A DNA stretch of 64,000 bases from an uncultured Bacillota bacterium (GTDB lineage Bacteria; Bacillota_I; Bacilli_A; Erysipelotrichales; Erysipelotrichaceae). Below, one piece after another: positions 58,015 to 64,000 of the stretch; within the stretch, counting starts at the first letter, position 1, and every line of letters starts with the position of its first letter. The stretch covers positions 7,601-71,600 of the forward strand of contig CALFPO010000063.1 of the NCBI GenBank assembly GCA_937919165.1, written 5' to 3'. A model generated the notes under the pieces. That model was not told the DNA's origin and made no database searches. It worked only from the letters and a program-made list of their open reading frames with translations. The position numbers and the translations under genes are program-made.

Positions 58015-59331
58015 TTATAAATTTTTTCCATTTGTTTCAATAATGCTTTTATAATAATAGAAAGACTCTTTAGGAGTTCTTATTAAAGTTTGATAATCAA
58101 TATGAACTAAACCAAATCTTGGAGTATATCCTTCGGCCCATTCAAAATTATCCATAAATGACCAATAATGGAATCCAATGATATTAACTCCATCATCAAT
58201 AGCTTTTTTAACATTTGATAAATATTCTTTAATAAAGTCAATTCTTTTAACATCATCTATTTTGTTATCGACTACTTTGTCATCATTTGCCATACCATTT
58301 TCAGTAATCATAATGGGCAAATTATATCTTTGATACATAAATTTTGAGGTGTAATATAATGTTCTTCCATCAATTACCCAACCCATTTGAGTTTGATTAT
58401 ATCTAGTTTTATCTACTTTATTAAATGTATAACTTGAATAATTAAATGCTTCATAATTATTAATAGCTAAAAAATCAAAATTAACTTTAACTTTTTTAGC
58501 AAATTTATCACTTATGTGGTAAATCAAAAACTTACTAGCTCCCTTACCAAGTAATACTGGATCTAAAAATAAAGCATTATTGATAGTTCCACTCATAGTT
58601 TTACTAAATGAGTTAATATAAGCTTTATTAACTGATTCAAGATTATTTTCATCCTCAGGAATAAAAGCACCAGAACCAAAAGATAATCCAATTAGTGGCT
58701 TTAGCTTACTATTTTCACGTATTATTTTGACAGCTTCATAGTTAGCAAGCATAAAATGCCTAATTAATTTTGAAATAATAAAGACATTTGATTTAAAAGG
58801 AGCGTGAATCTTTGTTAAATATCCATTCAAAATAAAGCATTGTGGTTCATTAAATGTTAGCCAATATTTGACTCTATCACTTAAAGCATCAATTACTACC
58901 TTTGTATAAAAAGAAAATTTTTCAACAATAAGTTTGTTTTTCCAGCCTCCCTTGTTTTCCATCCAAACAGGTAAATCCCAGTGATATAAAGTAATAATTG
59001 GTTCAATATTATTCTTAATTAATTCATCAACTAGATTTGAGTAAAATTCAAGCCCTTTTTGATTAATAACATTATCATCACTAATAACTCTTGGCCATGA
59101 AATAGAAAATCTATATGACTTAACGCCAAGTGTTTTCATCAAAGCTACATCTTCTTTATATTTATGATAATGGTCACATGCTATGTGAGTGTTTTCATTA
59201 TTTTTAATTTTACTAGGTTTTGCAACATCCCATATTGATAAGCCTTTTCCATCTTCATTATAAGCTCCTTCAATTTGAGCACTAGCTGTAGAAACACCCC
59301 ATAAAAAATCTTTTGGAAAACTATTAGGCAT
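58015..59331 (-). CDS. GH1 beta-glucosidase-like enzyme
   Basis: The 438-residue enzyme has the GH1 N-terminus 'FPKDFLWGVSTASAQIEGAYNEDGKG', the acid/base TFNEPQ (about 160) and the nucleophile MITENGMA (about 343). 'YHWSFMDNFEWAEGY' near the C-terminus completes the family. It is a cytoplasmic beta-glycosidase for plant-derived disaccharides. It overlaps the transporter gene by 8 bp. Confidence 0.93.
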   Translation of the reverse strand: MPNSFPKDFLWGVSTASAQIEGAYNEDGKGLSIWDVAKPSKIKNNENTHIACDHYHKYKEDVALMKTLGVKSYRFSISWPRVISDDNVINQKGLEFYSNLVDELIKNNIEPIITLYHWDLPVWMENKGGWKNKLIVEKFSFYTKVVIDALSDRVKYWLTFNEPQCFILNGYLTKIHAPFKSNVFIISKLIRHFMLANYEAVKIIRENSKLKPLIGLSFGSGAFIPEDENNLESVNKAYINSFSKTMSGTINNALFLDPVLLGKGASKFLIYHISDKFAKKVKVNFDFLAINNYEAFNYSSYTFNKVDKTRYNQTQMGWVIDGRTLYYTSKFMYQRYNLPIMITENGMANDDKVVDNKIDDVKRIDFIKEYLSNVKKAIDDGVNIIGFHYWSFMDNFEWAEGYTPRFGLVHIDYQTLIRTPKESFYYYKSIIETNGKNL

Positions 59332-61627
59332 TTTTCTTTTCCTTTCTAGCTTTTTTTTCTTCTTTAATTCTAACTTTTTCTAAGTATTTATTATTTTCAG
59401 TTTCAAAATCAAGCCCTTTTCTTTCACATTTTTTCTTAAGATCTAAGATTCTATTTTTTTCTCTTTCAGCTTCATATTTTTCATTTTCAATTCTCTCTAA
59501 TTCTTCAGGTTCAATCCATTCTTTACCACTAGCTAATACAGCTTCTTTTTTACGTCTTAATAATTCTTCAGTAATCATAGGCATATCTTTTTCAATATTC
59601 ATAAATGGTAATAAAATAACGGCTACTAAAGCTAAAAGTATATCAAAGAAATAAAACGAGAAGACAATCCATCTAATTACTTCGTTTGAAGCAGTTACGC
59701 CTTCAGCATCAACAAATCCTCTTCTTAATAATCCAGATTCATATCCACCTGCAAAAGGAGCATAAATTAATTGTTGAATAGCAGTTATAATACCAACTCC
59801 CATTAAACCTTCAAGACGTAAATTAGTTTTATATTCAATATGGTCAAAAGCATAATATAGTAAAGTAATGAATATATATGAATTAGGTAGCATACCAATA
59901 TTTTTAATGAAACCACCAGCACAAGCAATAATAGTATTATCGTATCCAATTAAGCCAATAATACTACCAACTAATACTAAAGCAAATCCGATAAGTGATA
60001 CATTTTTAATTCCATGTTTTTTAGCAAGAGGATAAATAGCTATAGCCCCAATACCTAAAGGAACTCCAGTTACAACTTGGTAAATAGTATACATTAATGG
60101 ATTATTTTCACCATTTAAGCAGAATTTTATATAAAAATATTGTACATTACCACCTTTAAAATTATCAGCAATAGTTATAACAGTACTAATAATTGTCATT
60201 ATGATAAAAAACTTATCAGAAAATAATGCTTTTAATTGAACTTTAATAGGAATTTCTTCTTTTATTTTTTCCTCTACATCTTCTTCAATAATTCTTTCTC
60301 TAGTATAGTAAAACTCAAGAAAAATTAATGGAATAGATACGATAGATAGGATTATTAATAATAAAGCATAACCATTAATATCTTTTTCAAGCCATAAAGG
60401 CAATACAACCATATTGATAATCATGCCAATAATAATTCCTGAAATTAAAGTCCAAGAAGCTTTTCTAATAAAGCTTAATTCATATTTTTCTTTAGCACTT
60501 CTTGATGATAATGAAACAATGTTATCTCTAAATAAATAAAAGAAAACACAAGCAATAGTGTGATATACAACAAGTAAAATAAAGAATGTAATCCAGAACT
60601 TATCAGTTACATTATCGCTTCTAAGAAAAATAGTACATCCTAAAATAACACTTAATATTCCAAAAAAAGGATAAAGAGGTCTAAAACGTCCATTTGATGA
60701 TTTAGTTTTAGAAATAAGAAGTGGAATTAAAATACCTGTTACAATACCAATTAGTTTTGTAATAGTCATAACAGTTTCATATACTGTTCCCATTTGAGTT
60801 ATTTTATCAATATTATTGGCATACATAGCGCCTACTTGTTGAGTAAAGAATTTTTCAACAAGTGCTGCAATAGTATTAATAATAAAGATTAAACCTAAAG
60901 TAAGGAATATCAGAGATAATCCATTCTCTTCGAGACGAGGGTGAACTGTATATATAACGCCACCAACAATGCATGCCAATGCAATTACCGACACGCCTGG
61001 TAGAATGGCTTTTGTATCTTCAAACCAATGTGATTCTGCGTTTCCGGAATTTTTAGCGGAACGAGAACCGAAATAATTGAATACCACACCAATGGCAACA
61101 GGAAGTAATGTTACGATGCAGATATTCTGGAACATTCCCCATGCATCGACTTCGATTTGTTGACCAGCAAGCCATAATACCATTAATGGCGTTACAACTG
61201 GTGCAAGAAGAGTTGATACGGTAGTCATTCCTACAGAGAAAGCAACATCGCCTCGACAAAGGAAACTCATGATGTTACTTGAAACACCTCCAGGACAACA
61301 GCCAACGAGAATAATTCCAGCAGATAGAAAAGGATTAAGGTTAAATAATAATGAAAGACCATAAGCCACAAATGGCATTACGGTAAATTGAGCGATTGTT
61401 CCTAACAGAATATCTGTAGGACGTTTCAACAGGATTTTGAAATCTTCAGTCGAAAGTGTACAACCCATTGTGAGCATTATTATACCCAAAATTATATTTG
61501 GACGCTGTCCTTGTTGTACCCAAGCAAAAGTAGAAGGACAAAGGCCCGCAATTACCGCTGCAAGTATTACTACCAGCGATGTGTACGAACCCATGAACTT
61601 GCTGATTTTTTTTAGAATGTCAATCAT
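59324..61627 (-). CDS. In-frame chimera: Bacteroidetes-like BASS transporter joined to a Firmicute GPH sugar transporter
   Basis: The single 767-residue frame is two proteins. Residues 1-about 238 ('MLTMGCTLSTEDFKILLKRP', 'GCCPGGVSSNIMSFLCRGDVAFSVGMTT') are the N-terminal part of a bile acid:Na+ symporter-family protein. From about 240 onward the sequence is a GPH-family (glycoside-pentoside-hexuronide) MFS transporter lacking only its first helix start ('YETVMTITKLIGIVTGILIPLLISKTKSSNGRFRP'), with a charged C-terminal tail. Codon use changes at the same point (near 60,900): Bacteroidetes-like to its right, AT-rich to its left. The GPH half belongs with the GH39/43/1 operon. An assembly join is the simplest explanation. 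Confidence 0.85.
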   Translation of the reverse strand: MIDILKKISKFMGSYTSLVVILAAVIAGLCPSTFAWVQQGQRPNIILGIIMLTMGCTLSTEDFKILLKRPTDILLGTIAQFTVMPFVAYGLSLLFNLNPFLSAGIILVGCCPGGVSSNIMSFLCRGDVAFSVGMTTVSTLLAPVVTPLMVLWLAGQQIEVDAWGMFQNICIVTLLPVAIGVVFNYFGSRSAKNSGNAESHWFEDTKAILPGVSVIALACIVGGVIYTVHPRLEENGLSLIFLTLGLIFIINTIAALVEKFFTQQVGAMYANNIDKITQMGTVYETVMTITKLIGIVTGILIPLLISKTKSSNGRFRPLYPFFGILSVILGCTIFLRSDNVTDKFWITFFILLVVYHTIACVFFYLFRDNIVSLSSRSAKEKYELSFIRKASWTLISGIIIGMIINMVVLPLWLEKDINGYALLLIILSIVSIPLIFLEFYYTRERIIEEDVEEKIKEEIPIKVQLKALFSDKFFIIMTIISTVITIADNFKGGNVQYFYIKFCLNGENNPLMYTIYQVVTGVPLGIGAIAIYPLAKKHGIKNVSLIGFALVLVGSIIGLIGYDNTIIACAGGFIKNIGMLPNSYIFITLLYYAFDHIEYKTNLRLEGLMGVGIITAIQQLIYAPFAGGYESGLLRRGFVDAEGVTASNEVIRWIVFSFYFFDILLALVAVILLPFMNIEKDMPMITEELLRRKKEAVLASGKEWIEPEELERIENEKYEAEREKNRILDLKKKCERKGLDFETENNKYLEKVRIKEEKKARKEKKNA

Positions 61628-61673
61628 AAATACATTAACCGCAGAAAACTTTCGTTCCCTGCGGTTTTTAATA

Positions 61674-63695
61674 TTAAAGCTTAATACGAATCATCATGAA
61701 TGTATTAGCAGGAACTTCAATAGTAGTTTTCTTCTTAAGCTTAATGCTCTCTGTTGAAGGAGCGATAGGCTGTTCGTCGAAATTGTTCTCTGCCATTGGA
61801 TCGCCTGTGAGAGTTGTTACCTCTACATTCTTGAATCCAGGGAAACGGCTAAGGTTAAGATTTGCACTGATTGGATGAGAATCTGCATTACACATCTTAA
61901 CGAAGAGTTCCTTTGTCTTCACGTTGAGGATAACGCTCTGACCAGCGAACTTCTCTTCTGTTACACCGTCAAACTTAACGCAATCGCCATAGAAATACTG
62001 ACCTGCGCTCTGTCCGAACATCTGCTGTACATAATAAGAGCAAGTAAGATAAGGACGAAGGTTATCGAAATAGATCAAATCAGGATTCCAAGACAAGTGA
62101 TCCTTCTTAGCAAAGAGAGGAGCATAAGATGTCATTGTAACTACATCACCGTTACGTTCACAACCGAGCAGGTAAAGACCTTCTGCAAGCGCGTCAACCA
62201 ACTTCTTGTCCTTTGAAGCATATTCGCCAAGGTAAACCTTTGTGTTAGGATGCTTAGCTGCATATCCGTCATAATTGTGCTGGTTGTTGAAGAAGTAGTC
62301 GCGTGGCTCATAGTAGTGTTCGTCAAGAATAGGCATCTTGATTTCGTCAGAGATTCTCCAAGCGTTGTCGTAATCTGGATTGCCAGGATGAGAACCAGGA
62401 CCGCAAGTACCTACGATTACGATTTCTGGGTGAGCCTTAGTGATGCGCTCATACATATACTTAAAGCGAGTTTCGAACTCAGGAGTAATCTTCTCTTCGT
62501 TACCGATACCAAGATACTTAAGACCGAATGGCGCTGGGTGACCTGCATCTGCACGAACCTTACCCCACTTAGTGTTGACATCGCCATTTGCCCATTCAAT
62601 GAGATCAAGTGCCGACTGAGTCCACATTTCCATATCGTCCATTGGAACTACCCACTGATTCTGCTCTGGAATGTTCCAACCGCCATTAGCGCCTTGACAA
62701 CCTACACCGCAAGGAAGGATTGGCACAGGAGCCATGTTGAGGTCTTCGCAAAGCTGGAAATACTCGTAGTAACCGAGATCCATTGACTGATGATAACCCC
62801 AAGTATTCTTCAAGTGAACACGCTCCTCTTTTGGGCCTACAGTGTTTTCCCAACGATAAGTATTCCAGAAACCGTCACCACCACCGTGAACTACACATCC
62901 ACCAGGGAAACGCATGAACTTTGGTTCGAGACCAGCAAGAGCTTCAACGAGATCCTTGCGGAGTCCATGTCCATTGTATGTATCTTCTGGGATAAGCGAA
63001 ACCATATCAACGTCCATTACACCTTCCTGAAGAGCAATCACTTCGAGTGTGGCATTGTTGTAATCCTGATTAGCTTCGATCACACCTTCGAACTTTGTCC
63101 ATTCTGCGCTTTCAACCTTGAAGCTAACTTCACCAAGTGAGAGATTTTCTGGTCTTTTAGGACGTTTGCCTTCCTCAATTGGGAAGAACTTCATGCCGTG
63201 AAGAACAACGCGGACATCTTTTGCAGGACCTGCTGTGTTACGAAGATAGGCAGAGAACTTATACTTTGCACCGTTCTTGACTGCAATTCCGTCGTGACCA
63301 GTGTTAGTAAGACCAACGCCATACCATCCGTCGAAATCTGAAAGACCCTTCACGATTCTTTCAATGAAAACACGCATGTATGTCGGGTTATTCTTGTTGA
63401 GGTTCTGAATACCTCTGACATAGTCGATATAACCAGTTGAGTGTCCGTAAGCAGCGCGCTTCCATGCTGTGCCAGGACCCCATCCGTCGCGTTCGTTCGG
63501 AGAATATTCAAACGAACCGTTCTGGATGAGTTCAGCATTCAAACCTCCGTCAGCCGACGAACTGCTGATATCCTCAAAGAAAATTCCGAGGAACTCATCA
63601 CTGATAGCCTTTCCTCCCTTAGGAGCACTCATCTTTTGAGCTTGAGCGCCCATAGTGGCAAGAGCGAGAGAAAGACAAATTAATGTTTTCTTCAT
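61674..63695 (-). CDS. GH51 alpha-L-arabinofuranosidase, Bacteroidetes type
   Basis: The 673-residue secreted enzyme begins with the signal peptide MKKTLICLSLALATMGAQAQ. A beta-sandwich carbohydrate-binding region (about 90-220) precedes the GH51 barrel. 'GIGNEEKITPEF' holds the acid/base Glu and 'KVYLGEYASKDKKLV' the nucleophile Glu. 'MRFPGGCVVHGG' is also typical. The C-terminal beta domain is complete. It removes arabinose from arabinoxylan or arabinan. AQAQ-type signal sequence, GC content and promoter type point to Prevotella or a relative. Confidence 0.92.
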   Translation of the reverse strand: MKKTLICLSLALATMGAQAQKMSAPKGGKAISDEFLGIFFEDISSSSADGGLNAELIQNGSFEYSPNERDGWGPGTAWKRAAYGHSTGYIDYVRGIQNLNKNNPTYMRVFIERIVKGLSDFDGWYGVGLTNTGHDGIAVKNGAKYKFSAYLRNTAGPAKDVRVVLHGMKFFPIEEGKRPKRPENLSLGEVSFKVESAEWTKFEGVIEANQDYNNATLEVIALQEGVMDVDMVSLIPEDTYNGHGLRKDLVEALAGLEPKFMRFPGGCVVHGGGDGFWNTYRWENTVGPKEERVHLKNTWGYHQSMDLGYYEYFQLCEDLNMAPVPILPCGVGCQGANGGWNIPEQNQWVVPMDDMEMWTQSALDLIEWANGDVNTKWGKVRADAGHPAPFGLKYLGIGNEEKITPEFETRFKYMYERITKAHPEIVIVGTCGPGSHPGNPDYDNAWRISDEIKMPILDEHYYEPRDYFFNNQHNYDGYAAKHPNTKVYLGEYASKDKKLVDALAEGLYLLGCERNGDVVTMTSYAPLFAKKDHLSWNPDLIYFDNLRPYLTCSYYVQQMFGQSAGQYFYGDCVKFDGVTEEKFAGQSVILNVKTKELFVKMCNADSHPISANLNLSRFPGFKNVEVTTLTGDPMAENNFDEQPIAPSTESIKLKKKTTIEVPANTFMMIRIKL

Positions 63696-63721
63696 GTTGT
63701 ATTAATGTTGTTTGTAATGTT

Positions 63722-63745
63722 GTTAACGATATCGCAAAGATAATA
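63722..63745 (-). promoter_or_regulatory. Bacteroidetes-type promoter element upstream of the GH51 gene
   Basis: On the minus strand TATCTTTG lies about 40 bases before the ATG and matches the Bacteroidetes -7 consensus TAnnTTTG. No matching sigma-70 boxes are seen. Confidence 0.5.
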
Positions 63746-63927
63746 AATATCTGCTCATATGAAGTAAGCACATTCATACGACCATACTCATCCGCAGGGA
63801 GCAGCCGTGTATACAATGGCATACAGATAAAACTTATTCCCTTCAAGGCAAAGTTGCATATCGTAAACCAAATTGTGGCCTTTAGAGGAAGGGATAGACG
63901 ATGATATTTATTAATTAACTGACTCAT
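63730..63927 (-). pseudogene. N-terminal fragment of a polysaccharide flippase
   Basis: About 65 residues from an ATG at 63927 match the first two helices of Wzx/MATE-type polysaccharide flippases ('KGISFICMPLYTRLLPADEYGRMNVLTSYEQIF'). The homology stops inside the GH51 promoter region and the frame then continues as non-homologous sequence. It is either a broken gene or a second assembly join. Confidence 0.6.
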
Positions 63928-64000
63928 TCAAAACAACCTCTGGACATTACATATAATAGAGTAACATGTTCAAAACAGTGGCTTACTAATTGATTCAGAA

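Overview
The window is a mosaic, probably from a gut or rumen metagenome assembly. The left part (about 1-33.7 kb) reads as a walled, low-to-mid GC Firmicute close to the Erysipelotrichales, judging by Shine-Dalgarno sites, extracellular collagen-like proteins and gene families; this placement is inference. From about 33.7 to 60.9 kb the DNA is visibly more AT-rich but still Firmicute-like. From about 60.9 kb to the end it looks like Bacteroidetes (Prevotella-like): different codon choice, an AQAQ-type signal peptide, and a TAnnTTTG promoter element. The join falls inside one reading frame.

1-19 kb, minus strand: one tightly packed operon of at least 12 genes, mostly overlapping or a few bases apart, and the outstanding object here. 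In order of transcription: a 2450-residue surface protein with collagen-like and fibronectin-like segments; a 595-residue surface protein with a (Gly-Gly-X)n block; an F-type c-subunit homologue; a membrane-anchored protein in the b/delta slot; F1 alpha; F1 gamma; a ParA/MinD-type ATPase; F1 beta; an epsilon-like protein; a five-helix membrane protein; a short anchored ectodomain protein; and a further giant surface protein with pilin-like isopeptide domains that runs off the left edge. The F-ATPase gene order c-b-alpha-gamma-beta-epsilon is kept, but there is no recognisable subunit a, and the c-subunit has Thr where the ion-carrying Glu/Asp belongs. I infer a rotary F1 ATPase uncoupled from ion flow and dedicated to moving, positioning or exporting surface fibres. 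It recalls the F1-like ATPases and giant surface proteins of gliding Mycoplasma.

19-33.7 kb: a membrane protein with degenerate GGDEF and EAL domains, an Ntn-type amidase, a GyrI-like protein, an unknown gene and a TetR regulator. Then come a 1523-residue FG-GAP/collagen-like wall protein, a beta-helix adhesin and a three-gene operon (NmrA-like reductase, DUF1295 protein, membrane protein). Two divergent promoter regions share a TGTTAC-N4-GTAACA operator, suggesting a small TetR regulon.

33.7-55 kb: an accessory island. It carries a complete agmatine deiminase operon (agmatine deiminase, APC antiporter, NhaC antiporter, putrescine carbamoyltransferase, carbamate kinase) with an RpiR regulator, and a phosphatidylserine decarboxylase-like gene. 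The rest is cargo: two Fic proteins and a Fic remnant, two AAA/DUF4143 ATPases, a MazG-like enzyme, a 2H phosphoesterase, a DUF4160/DUF2442 pair, and regulatory or hydrolase genes. Nine same-orientation copies of the 3' end of guaA (encoding TIEWE-stop or a variant) punctuate this stretch. They look like attachment-site scars from serial integration of small elements. Only an integrase remnant is seen, fused to a truncated RluF-type pseudouridine synthase next to one of these sites.

55-60.9 kb: a hemicellulose-use operon (GH39, GH43, GH1 and a GPH-family sugar transporter). 60.9-64 kb: Bacteroidetes-like DNA with part of a bile-acid-symporter-family gene fused in frame to the GPH transporter, a GH51 arabinofuranosidase and a flippase fragment. 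I saw no rRNA, tRNA or CRISPR array.
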